Source: Bacteroidaceae bacterium (GTDB taxonomy: Bacteria; Bacteroidota; Bacteroidia; Bacteroidales; Bacteroidaceae). From it: a DNA stretch of 36,991 bases. The position numbers were made by a program, and so were the translations under genes. The stretch is taken from contig JAFSVI010000144.1 of the NCBI GenBank assembly GCA_017445145.1, positions 1-36,991 of the forward strand, read 5' to 3'. Of this stretch, positions 5,646 through 13,286 are shown one piece after another. The notes beneath the pieces were generated by a model. That model worked only from the letters and a program-made list of their open reading frames with translations. It made no database searches and had not been told where the DNA came from. Position 1 is the stretch's first letter, and every line of letters starts with the position of its first letter.

Positions 5646-8369
5646 ATGTCTGAACACACAAACATAGCCACCGACAACGCCCTCACAGCCGAGGAGACAT
5701 TGCGCCAATGGTGGCAGACGCGATTCGAGGCACCGCTGCCCGAGGACGTGCGCGCGTTCGTACACACCTTGGTGCGCAACGAGTCCTTGCGCATGCGCAT
5801 AGCCGAACACCTGCTCGACGATGCCACACTGGTGAAAGTGCGGCAAGGGCGACGCCTGTGCCAGACGAAGCTCGAGAGCATAGAGCAGAACATTGACGTC
5901 ATACGCGCGCAGCAGCAGCGCATACGCCGCTTCATACGCCTCAACAGCGAACTCGAACGCCAGCAGCAGCGCCTCTACGAGGTGAGCAAGCAGCGCGCCA
6001 CCGTGCTCGGCGAGCAGAAGGAGCTGGAACGCTACGAGGCTTTCGAGGCCGTCAACGGCCGCTTCCAGCGCATCCACGCCCTGACGCGCAGCGCCGAGGC
6101 CACCCGCCAGCTGCGTGCGCGCCAGAGTGTGGAGCTGGAGATGGCGCGCCGCACCACTGCCGAGGCCGAGAAAGCCATGGTCATCGAGCAGCAGAAGCTC
6201 GACGACACGCGCGACGGCCTCTACCGCGCCGCCACCGTTCTGGCCGAGGCTGAGCGCCTTCAGATGCACATTGCCGACTGCGACGAGAGCCACACCAACA
6301 TGCAGCAGCGGCTTCAGCAGATCGACAACAAGATGCAGCAGCTGCACATGGCGCTTGACGAGGCAAACAGGGGCATCGACGAACAACAGCTGACGACGCA
6401 GCAGCTCACCACGCGCCGCCAGACGCTCGACGTACACCGGCATCTCATCAAGAACGGAGCCGCAGCACAGGTGATGCTCGACGAACTCGCACAGACGGAG
6501 GCCACACTCCACGACCTCCAAGCCCAGCTGGCACAAGCCATGGCACAGCGCAACGAGCGCAACGAGCAGCTGGGACGCCTCTTCAGCCAAAGCCAGGCCA
6601 TCAAGGCCGACATCGACGCCAAGAACGAAGAGGTGAAAGGCCACCGCAACAGCATTGCCGGGCAAGACAGCTACACCCTGGGCCGCAGGGCCATGGAGCT
6701 GCGCAGCCGCCGCCAGATGCTGCAGACGGGGCTCTCGCTGTGGCGCAGCATCGCCACCGGCTACGACCACATCGACACCAAGCGGCAGCTCATAGCGCAG
6801 ATGCGCCTGCGCGCCGACCACCTCAACCGCACGGCCGACACGCTGCAGAACGACGTGCGCGCCATCACCCGCCAGCTCGACGCCAAGACCTACCACTGGA
6901 CACTCTCCAAGAGCCAGAACGTCATCGAGCTGAGAGCCGACCTGCAGGAGGGATACCCATGCACCGTGTGCGGCGCCACCCACCACCCCTGGCACAGCGA
7001 CAGCATCAGCGAGCAGAACGCGCTCATAGCCTCCATGAAGGCCGACTGCGACACCCTGCGCGCCGAACTCGCCACAAAGAGCGCCCAGCTCCACGACGTG
7101 CAGATGGAACTCACCGCCACACAGGGCAAGCTCGCCGTGGAGACCGACAACCTCGACCTGCTGCTCGAGCGCCAACAGAAGGACACCGACGAGTGGCGCA
7201 CCTTCAGCCGCCTCGACAGCTCGTTTGCCGAATGCTCGCCATCGACCAACCGCGAGGCGCGCACAACCATGATGCGGCAGCTCATAGAGAAAACCACCAT
7301 CGACGCCGAGAATGCCGAGAAGGCCCTCGACACCTTCAACTACCACCTCAACGCCATCAACGGCCTCAGCTCCGAGCTTGAGACCTCACAGCGCGAAGCC
7401 GCCGAGCTGGCAGTGCGCCTCAACGAGGTCAACACCTCATGCCAGGTGGCCGCCCACAACGTGGAGACGCTCAACCAGCGCGTGGCGGCCGTGACGCAGA
7501 CGGCCACACGCCGCCGCAACGACCTCGACAAGCTCATCACCCTGCCCGACTGGTACCACTCCTGGCAGCAGTCACACGAGGGGCTGCGCATGCGCATCGA
7601 GGGCATGATGGACGAATGGTCCACCCTCAACGCGCAAATCGGCCACGCCAACACCCTGCTGGCCACGCTCGACGCCAAGCGGGACCTCCTCACCCGGCAA
7701 ATCGCCACCCTGCAGGCGGTACGCATGGAGACAGAGGCCTCCGACGCCAAGACCACGGACATGGCATCCAAGAGCCGCAATACGCTGGAACGCGTGCTGC
7801 AGGGCCACGAGCGCGAGACGCTTCTTGCTGCTGCCCGCTCGCGCTTGGAGCAGCAAAACACTTACTACGCCAACCACCTCAAGCGATGGACCAACCGCCT
7901 GCGCGAGAGCGTGGCCATGGAGGCCCGCCAAGCCAACCTCGAGGAACTCATAGGTCAGACCGAACAGCTCATCACAGCCGACCGCCAGGAACTCGACGTG
8001 TGGATGCGCAGCTACAACGCCACACACCCGCCCGTGCAGTTCAAGGAGCTGGAGAGGGTGCTCGCCGACGGCCGCGAATGGGGTCCGCTGCGCAAGACCA
8101 TACGCGACATCTCGCTCGAACACGCCATCACACAGGCGCGCGTCGATAACCTCAGGGCCGAGGTCATCGCGCTGCAGGCCGAGGGTCTGCGGCCCTTTGC
8201 CTCCGACGGCAGCGAGGAGCAGGAACACCTGCTCGCCGAGCTGCGCGAGCTGGAGGAGCAGCGCCGCATCGTGCTCACGCAGATGGCCGACTACGAACAA
8301 CAACTGCGTTGCCACAACATGGCCTCGCAGAAAGCAACCACCGACACCACCGCCCACGACCATGGCTAA
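5646..8369 (+). CDS. Rad50/SbcC-like zinc-hook coiled-coil protein lacking ATPase domains
   Basis: The 907-residue product is almost all Gln/Glu/Leu/Arg-rich heptad sequence, two long coiled coils on either side of a central hook PCTVCGATHHPW with C439 and C442. CxxCG followed by HP is the zinc-hook signature of Rad50/SbcC, and it sits at 48 percent of the length, as expected for an apex. However, the first 60 residues (LTAEETLRQWWQTRFEAPLP...) contain no Walker A, and the last 150 contain no ABC signature or Walker B, so both ATPase heads are missing. The ends are complete, with a promoter before the ATG and a stop overlapping the next gene, so this is not a window or frameshift artefact. 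No SbcD-like nuclease is nearby. Such a protein could dimerise through zinc and bridge DNA or partners, but its function is unknown. Its ATG is the first after the promoter, and the next gene overlaps by 8 bases. Confidence 0.8.
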   Translation: MSEHTNIATDNALTAEETLRQWWQTRFEAPLPEDVRAFVHTLVRNESLRMRIAEHLLDDATLVKVRQGRRLCQTKLESIEQNIDVIRAQQQRIRRFIRLNSELERQQQRLYEVSKQRATVLGEQKELERYEAFEAVNGRFQRIHALTRSAEATRQLRARQSVELEMARRTTAEAEKAMVIEQQKLDDTRDGLYRAATVLAEAERLQMHIADCDESHTNMQQRLQQIDNKMQQLHMALDEANRGIDEQQLTTQQLTTRRQTLDVHRHLIKNGAAAQVMLDELAQTEATLHDLQAQLAQAMAQRNERNEQLGRLFSQSQAIKADIDAKNEEVKGHRNSIAGQDSYTLGRRAMELRSRRQMLQTGLSLWRSIATGYDHIDTKRQLIAQMRLRADHLNRTADTLQNDVRAITRQLDAKTYHWTLSKSQNVIELRADLQEGYPCTVCGATHHPWHSDSISEQNALIASMKADCDTLRAELATKSAQLHDVQMELTATQGKLAVETDNLDLLLERQQKDTDEWRTFSRLDSSFAECSPSTNREARTTMMRQLIEKTTIDAENAEKALDTFNYHLNAINGLSSELETSQREAAELAVRLNEVNTSCQVAAHNVETLNQRVAAVTQTATRRRNDLDKLITLPDWYHSWQQSHEGLRMRIEGMMDEWSTLNAQIGHANTLLATLDAKRDLLTRQIATLQAVRMETEASDAKTTDMASKSRNTLERVLQGHERETLLAAARSRLEQQNTYYANHLKRWTNRLRESVAMEARQANLEELIGQTEQLITADRQELDVWMRSYNATHPPVQFKELERVLADGREWGPLRKTIRDISLEHAITQARVDNLRAEVIALQAEGLRPFASDGSEEQEHLLAELRELEEQRRIVLTQMADYEQQLRCHNMASQKATTDTTAHDHG

Positions 8370-8823
8370 ATACAAAAGCGACCAGCCACGCACCGTCAAG
8401 CCCGCGACCTACCGCATGCTCATCAGCAGCGATGTCATCGACGGCATCTATGAGAAGATACTGCACAAGATGATCGTGGAGAAACGGTACCTGCAACCCA
8501 ACTGCACCGCCACAGCGCTGGCCAAGGAAATCGACACCAACCCAAGATACATAAGCGCCGCCGTCAGCCTGCGCTTCGGCATGAACTTCTCGCAGCTCAT
8601 CAACGGCTACCGCGTGCGCGAGGCGCTGTACATGCTCGCCGACAGGCAAAACGCCGACATGCAGATGGCCGAGGTGGCCGCCAGGGCCGGCTTCGCCAGC
8701 CGGCAGTCGTTCTACTCAGCCTTCTACCGCGCCTACGCCAAGACCCCCAAGCAATATCAGGCCGAGGTGCGTGCCAAGCAAGCTGGCAAACACAAGAAAA
8801 ACAAACATAACGATGAACATTAA
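8362..8823 (+). CDS. Stand-alone AraC-type DNA-binding domain protein
   Basis: This 153-residue protein consists essentially of one AraC/XylS C-terminal domain with two helix-turn-helix units. The first is around TATALAKEIDTNPRYISAAV and the second around MAEVAARAGFASRQSFYSAF, ending in the typical FYRAYAKTPKQYQAEVR. There is no ligand-binding, sensor or membrane domain before it, and the tail is Lys/Asn/His-rich. The ATG at 8362 overlaps the end of the zinc-hook gene (ATGGCTAA), which suggests translational coupling and a joint role. The gene in turn overlaps the peptidase gene by 11 bases. Its targets are unknown. The palindrome over the operon promoter (5617-5634) is one place it or another regulator might bind, by inference. 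Confidence 0.85.
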   Translation: MAKYKSDQPRTVKPATYRMLISSDVIDGIYEKILHKMIVEKRYLQPNCTATALAKEIDTNPRYISAAVSLRFGMNFSQLINGYRVREALYMLADRQNADMQMAEVAARAGFASRQSFYSAFYRAYAKTPKQYQAEVRAKQAGKHKKNKHNDEH

Positions 8824-10864
8824 GACATCTACCATCATGTGCATGCTCACCGCAGCAACCATGGCCACATCATGTGGCCCGGCCAAGGAAACAGCCGACG
8901 ACTTCAGCTACAACGACGAACGCTTCGCAGACCTGCAGATGCTGCGCTACCGCGTCGATGGATTCGAGCAGCTCTCGCTCAGGCAAAAGACGCTCATCTA
9001 CTACCTCAGCGAGGCTGCCCTGAGCGGACGCGACATCCTCTGGGACCAGAACGGACGCTACAACCTGCAGATACGCGCCCTGCTCGAAACCATATACGAG
9101 AACTACCAAGGCGACCGCACCACCGACGACTTCCGCGCCTTTGAGGTCTATCTCAAGCGCGTGTGGTTCAGCAACGGCATACACCACCACTACTCCACCG
9201 ACAAGATACAGCCCGCATTCACGCAGCAGTTCATGCTGAACGCCATGAGCACACTCACCGACGACCAGCTGCCGCTGCTCCAGGGCCAGACACGCGAGCA
9301 GATGTGCCAGGTGCTCATGCCCGTCATCTTCGACCCGACGGTGATGCCCAAGCGCACCAACCAGGCCGACGGCCAGGACCTCATCCTCACCAGCGCCGCC
9401 AACTACTACGGCCAGGGGGTGACACAGCAGGAGGCAGAGGACTTCTACCTCGCCATGAAGCAGGCCGACCCCGACCCCGCTCACCCCATCATGTTCGGCA
9501 TGAACTCGCGCCTGGTGAAGGCCGACGGCCGCCTCGAGGAGCGTGTGTGGCGCAGCGGCGGCCTCTACGGCGCCGCCATAGACCGCATCATAGGCTGGCT
9601 GGAGAAGGCACAGGGCGTGGCCGAGACCGACGCCCAGGCGGCCGTCATCGCCAAGCTCATCGACTTCTACCGCACTGGCGACCTGCACACGTTCGACGAC
9701 TACACCATCCTCTGGGTCCAGGACACCGTGGGCAACGTCGATTTCACCAACGGCTTCACCGAGAGCTACGGCGACCCGCTGGGCATGAAGGCGTCGTGGG
9801 AAGGCTATGCCAACTTCAAGGACCTGGCAGCCACCGAGCGCACGGAGAAGCTCTCGGCCAACGCGCAGTGGTTTGAGGACCACTCGCCCGCCGATGCGCG
9901 CTTCAAGAAGGAGAACTGCCGCGGCATCACTGCCAAGGTCATCGTGGCAGCCATACTCGGCGGCGACCTCTACCCCTCCACCGCCATCGGCATCAACCTG
10001 CCCAACAGCAACTGGGTGCGCGCCGAACACGGCAGCAAGAGCGTGACCATCGGCAACCTCACCGACGCCTACAACAAGGCGGCCCGCGGCAACGGCTTCC
10101 AGGAGGAATTCGTCATCGACGACGCTACGCGCGCGAACATCAATAAATATGGCGACACGTGCGACGACCTCCACACCGACCTCCACGAATGTCTGGGCCA
10201 CGGCAGCGGGCGTCTGCTGCCGGGCGTCGATGCCGACTCGCTCAAGGCATACGGCAGCACCATCGAGGAAGGGCGTGCCGACCTCTTCGGCCTCTACTAC
10301 ATCGCCGACCCGAAGCTCGTGGAACTCGGCCTCACGCCCGATGCCGAGGCATACAAGAGCCAGTACTACACATACCTCATGAACGGCCTCATGACACAGC
10401 TCGTGCGCATCGAACCCGGAGCCACCATTGAGGAAGCACACATGCGCAACCGCGCATTCGTCGCCCACTGGGTGCTGGCACATGCCGACGGGGCCGTGGC
10501 GCTGGTCAAGCGCGACGGCAAGACCTACGTGCAGGTCAACGACTATGGCCGCGTGCGCGAACTCTTCGGCGAGTTGCTCGCCGAGGTGCAGCGCATCAAG
10601 AGCGAGGGCGACTTCGAGGCCGCACGCACCCTCGTCGAGACCTACGGCGTGAAGGTCGATGCCGACCTCCATCGCGAGGTGCTCGCCCGCTACAAGGCCC
10701 TCGACCTGGCGCCATACAAGGGATTCATCAACCCCGAGTACGTGGTCGAGCGCGATGCCCAAGGCAACATCACCGACATACACGTGCGCTACGGCGAAGC
10801 CTACGACCACCAGATGCTGCGCTACAGCCGCGAATACAGCACACTGCCCTACGTCAATGAGTAA
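8813..10864 (+). CDS. Dipeptidyl peptidase III, family M49, lipoprotein
   Basis: DPP III is a zinc metallopeptidase that removes dipeptides from the N-terminus of short peptides. The 683-residue product has a lipoprotein signal ending in ATSC at residues 18-21. The zinc motif is HECLGH (H458-E459...H463), the M49 HExxGH form with one extra residue, and EEGRAD (E485-E486) supplies the third zinc ligand. The length matches Bacteroides DPP III enzymes, which are of this kind. The ATG at 8813 overlaps the end of the AraC-like gene (ATGAACATTAA) and gives the lipobox; an in-frame ATG at 8771 would add residues ahead of the signal. The protein probably acts in the periplasm, anchored to a membrane. 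Confidence 0.93.
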   Translation: MNIKTSTIMCMLTAATMATSCGPAKETADDFSYNDERFADLQMLRYRVDGFEQLSLRQKTLIYYLSEAALSGRDILWDQNGRYNLQIRALLETIYENYQGDRTTDDFRAFEVYLKRVWFSNGIHHHYSTDKIQPAFTQQFMLNAMSTLTDDQLPLLQGQTREQMCQVLMPVIFDPTVMPKRTNQADGQDLILTSAANYYGQGVTQQEAEDFYLAMKQADPDPAHPIMFGMNSRLVKADGRLEERVWRSGGLYGAAIDRIIGWLEKAQGVAETDAQAAVIAKLIDFYRTGDLHTFDDYTILWVQDTVGNVDFTNGFTESYGDPLGMKASWEGYANFKDLAATERTEKLSANAQWFEDHSPADARFKKENCRGITAKVIVAAILGGDLYPSTAIGINLPNSNWVRAEHGSKSVTIGNLTDAYNKAARGNGFQEEFVIDDATRANINKYGDTCDDLHTDLHECLGHGSGRLLPGVDADSLKAYGSTIEEGRADLFGLYYIADPKLVELGLTPDAEAYKSQYYTYLMNGLMTQLVRIEPGATIEEAHMRNRAFVAHWVLAHADGAVALVKRDGKTYVQVNDYGRVRELFGELLAEVQRIKSEGDFEAARTLVETYGVKVDADLHREVLARYKALDLAPYKGFINPEYVVERDAQGNITDIHVRYGEAYDHQMLRYSREYSTLPYVNE

Positions 10865-11426
10865 CGCACCGACGACACGTGGCGACGGCGTCATCGATGC
10901 CATACGGGCCGACCTGCGAGCCGCCATGAACGGCGTGGCAGCAGCGGCCATACGCCGCAGCGGCATGGCCTACAGGCTCGCCTATGGCGTGGAGCTGCCA
11001 CGCCTGCGCGACATCGCCGCCGCCTACACCCCCGACCGCCGCCTGGCACAGACGCTGTGGGACGAGGACGTGCGCGAAATGCGCATGCTCGCCATCATGC
11101 TCTTCCCACACCAGGACATGGACCGCCAGAGGGCCTTGACGTGGATCGACGGCATACGCCCCGCACAGGCCGAACTCGCCGGACTGTTCGCCATGGAACA
11201 GCTGGCGCCACAGCCATGGGCCGCCGACATGGCCTTCTGCCTCATCGCCGACACCGACGCCGTGCGCCAGCTCTGCGGCTATCTCACCATTGGCCGTCTG
11301 CTCATGGGCGGCGCGCAGCTCGCGCCCCACGCCGAGAGCGAACTGCGCGACCAGGCCGAAGCCGCGCTGGCCGACGACTTTGCACCACTGAGGCGCGCCG
11401 CCGCCAACACCCTGTCGCGACTATGA
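10857..11426 (+). CDS. AlkD-like HEAT-repeat DNA alkylation repair protein
   Basis: The 189-residue, mainly helical product carries LWDEDVREMRMLAIMLF, the repeated Trp/Glu/Arg helix pattern of the AlkC/AlkD DNA glycosylase superfamily, together with QRALTWIDGI and AADMAFCLIA. It is a little shorter than AlkD from Bacillus (about 230 residues), as are many Bacteroidales members. Its role in excising alkylated bases is known for the family, not shown here. The ATG at 10857 overlaps the peptidase stop by 8 bases, and its own stop overlaps the next start (ATGA). It sits in the long plus-strand run with other housekeeping genes. Confidence 0.75.
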   Translation: MSNAPTTRGDGVIDAIRADLRAAMNGVAAAAIRRSGMAYRLAYGVELPRLRDIAAAYTPDRRLAQTLWDEDVREMRMLAIMLFPHQDMDRQRALTWIDGIRPAQAELAGLFAMEQLAPQPWAADMAFCLIADTDAVRQLCGYLTIGRLLMGGAQLAPHAESELRDQAEAALADDFAPLRRAAANTLSRL

Positions 11427-11995
11427 CCGAGCGAGAAACACTACAGGCCCATGTGGCCGAAGAGCTGAGAGCCTTCCTCACTGCCAACCAGATGCGGCAG
11501 ACACGAGAGCGATTTGCCATCCTGCGCGCCGCCTACGCCATCGACGGCACATTCACCATCGACGACCTGCAGACGGCCATGCAGACCATGCGCTTCCACG
11601 TCAGCACGGCCACGCTCTACCAGACAGTGCAGCTGCTCGTGCAGGCCAACCTGCTCATACGCCACCCCTTCAGCTCGTCGGCTGCCATGTTCGAGAGCAT
11701 CGACGACACCAAGCCCCGCAGCTACCAGGTGTGCACGATGTGCAACGCCATCACTCACATCAAGAGCAAGATGCTGGCAACAAGCATCGAGGCATACAAG
11801 CCGCGAAGCTTCGCCGTCACACAGCGCATAGCCTACATCTATGGCACCTGCGCCAAATGCCAGCGCAAGCAGAGGAAGATGCGGCAGCAGCAAGCCGCAC
11901 AGGCGGCCGCCGCGCTGCCGCCGGGCGGCACCAACGCCAACGCCGCCGCTGCCAAGGCGAAACCATCAGCCAACAAATCAACAAACAACAAATAA
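11423..11995 (+). CDS. Fur-family regulator with Ala-rich tail
   Basis: The 190-residue product has the Fur winged helix (QMRQTRERFAILRAAYAIDG ... FHVSTATLYQTVQLLVQANL) and two CxxC pairs (VCTMC, GTCAKC) for structural zinc. The usual His-rich sensor stretch just before the first CxxC is absent (the sequence there is SIDDTKPRSYQ). It is therefore unclear whether it senses metal in the normal way. After the second CxxC there is a basic KQRKM segment and about 40 Ala/Asn/Lys-rich residues that look disordered. The ATG overlaps the preceding stop by four bases (ATGA), and purA starts three bases after the stop, so it is cotranscribed. A Fur gene directly before purA is, to my memory, also seen in Bacteroides. 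Confidence 0.85.
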   Translation: MTERETLQAHVAEELRAFLTANQMRQTRERFAILRAAYAIDGTFTIDDLQTAMQTMRFHVSTATLYQTVQLLVQANLLIRHPFSSSAAMFESIDDTKPRSYQVCTMCNAITHIKSKMLATSIEAYKPRSFAVTQRIAYIYGTCAKCQRKQRKMRQQQAAQAAAALPPGGTNANAAAAKAKPSANKSTNNK

Positions 11996-11998
11996 ATC

Positions 11999-13285
11999 AT
12001 GTCAACCCAGAAACCACAACCCGGACGTGTCGATGCGCTGCTTGGCATCGTGTTCGGAGACGAAGGCAAAGGCAAGGTCGTCGATGTCTTCACACCGCGC
12101 TACGACGTCGTGGCGCGTTTCGCTGGAGGTCCCAACGCCGGCCACACCATCATCTTCGACGGTAAGAAATTCGTGCTGCGCAGCATACCCTCCGGCATCT
12201 TCGACGAGGGCAAGCTCAACATCATCGGCAACGGATGCGTCATAGCCCCCGACCTCTTCATGGCCGAGGCACGCGAGCTCGAAGCCGCCGGCTACGACCT
12301 GCGCTCACGCCTGCACATCAGCAGCCGCGCACACCTCATCCTGCCCACACACCGTGTGCTCGACCGCGCCTACGAGGCCGCCAAGGGCAAAAAGGCCGTG
12401 GGCACCACCGGCAAGGGCATAGGCCCCACCTACAGCGAGAAGGCCAGCCGCACGGGGCTGCGCGTGGGCGACATCCTGCGCGACTTCCCAGAGCGCTATG
12501 CCGCACTCAAGGCTCGCCACGAGCAAATCCTCAGCGACCTGCACTTCACCGACTACGACATCGCCGACGAGGAGCGCCGCTGGATGGAGGGCATAGACTA
12601 CATGCGCCAGTTCACCATCACCGACACCGCAACGGAAATCAACCGTCTGCTCGACGAGGGGAAGAGCGTGCTCGCCGAGGGCGCACAGGGTACCATGCTC
12701 GACATAGACCACGGCACATACCCCTACGTCTCCAGCTCGAGCACCACCACCGGCGGCGTGTGCACCGGCCTCGGCGTGGCGCCCACGCGCATCGGCGAGG
12801 TGTTTGGCATCTTCAAGGCATATTCCACACGCGTCGGTGCCGGGCCATTCCCCGTGGAGCTGTTCGACGCCACCGGCGACCGTCTGCGCGAGATAGGCCA
12901 CGAATACGGCGCCGTCACCGGCCGCAACCGCCGCTGCGGATGGGTGGACCTCGTCGCACTGCGCTATGCCATCATGGTCAACGGCGTGACACAGCTCATC
13001 ATGATGAAGGGCGACGTGCTCGACGGCTTCGACACCGTGCGCGTCTGCGTGGCCTACACGAAGGACGGCGTGCAGACCACCGACATGCCCTTCGACACCG
13101 AGGGCTGGCAGGCTGTGTATCGCGACATGCCCGGCTGGCAGGAGGACCTCAGCACCATGACTGCCGAGGAGCAGTTCCCACAGACGTTCAAGGACTACGT
13201 GGCATACCTCGAAGCCGAGCTGCACACACCCATCACCATCATCTCCGTGGGGCCCGACAGAGAGCAGACCATCGTGCGAGGCTGA
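11999..13285 (+). CDS. purA: Adenylosuccinate synthase
   Basis: It joins IMP and aspartate using GTP, the first committed step from IMP to AMP, in the cytoplasm. The 428-residue product has the family length and motifs: GDEGKGK near residue 20 (GTP and catalytic Asp), GGPNAGHT, the IMP-binding GTTGKGIGPTYSEKASRTGL, EGAQGTMLDIDHGTYPYVSS, and GRNRRCGWVD. The ATG at 11999 follows the Fur-family stop by three bases and the P-ATPase gene begins one base after its stop, so it belongs to the plus-strand run. Nothing unusual was seen. Confidence 0.98.
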   Translation: MSTQKPQPGRVDALLGIVFGDEGKGKVVDVFTPRYDVVARFAGGPNAGHTIIFDGKKFVLRSIPSGIFDEGKLNIIGNGCVIAPDLFMAEARELEAAGYDLRSRLHISSRAHLILPTHRVLDRAYEAAKGKKAVGTTGKGIGPTYSEKASRTGLRVGDILRDFPERYAALKARHEQILSDLHFTDYDIADEERRWMEGIDYMRQFTITDTATEINRLLDEGKSVLAEGAQGTMLDIDHGTYPYVSSSSTTTGGVCTGLGVAPTRIGEVFGIFKAYSTRVGAGPFPVELFDATGDRLREIGHEYGAVTGRNRRCGWVDLVALRYAIMVNGVTQLIMMKGDVLDGFDTVRVCVAYTKDGVQTTDMPFDTEGWQAVYRDMPGWQEDLSTMTAEEQFPQTFKDYVAYLEAELHTPITIISVGPDREQTIVRG

Positions 13286-13286
13286 C

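Noticed and set aside
5109-7346. Long minus-strand open frame (745 codons) opposite the zinc-hook gene
   Set aside because: Only its last 125 codons form a real gene with a lipoprotein signal. The rest is the antisense of a coding frame with biased GC-rich codons and has no protein-like motifs.
5646-8369. Hook gene as a plain truncated or frameshifted sbcC
   Set aside because: The frame is complete, the hook is central, and both arms are of equal length. A promoter precedes the start and the end overlaps the next gene. A truncation would remove one side only.
8870-10966. Minus-strand open frame of 698 codons opposite DPP III
   Set aside because: It has no recognisable domain, and the plus strand carries the HECLGH peptidase. 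Similar antisense frames at 13539-15227, 20424-22112, 24305-26101 and 32337-34103 were rejected for the same reason.
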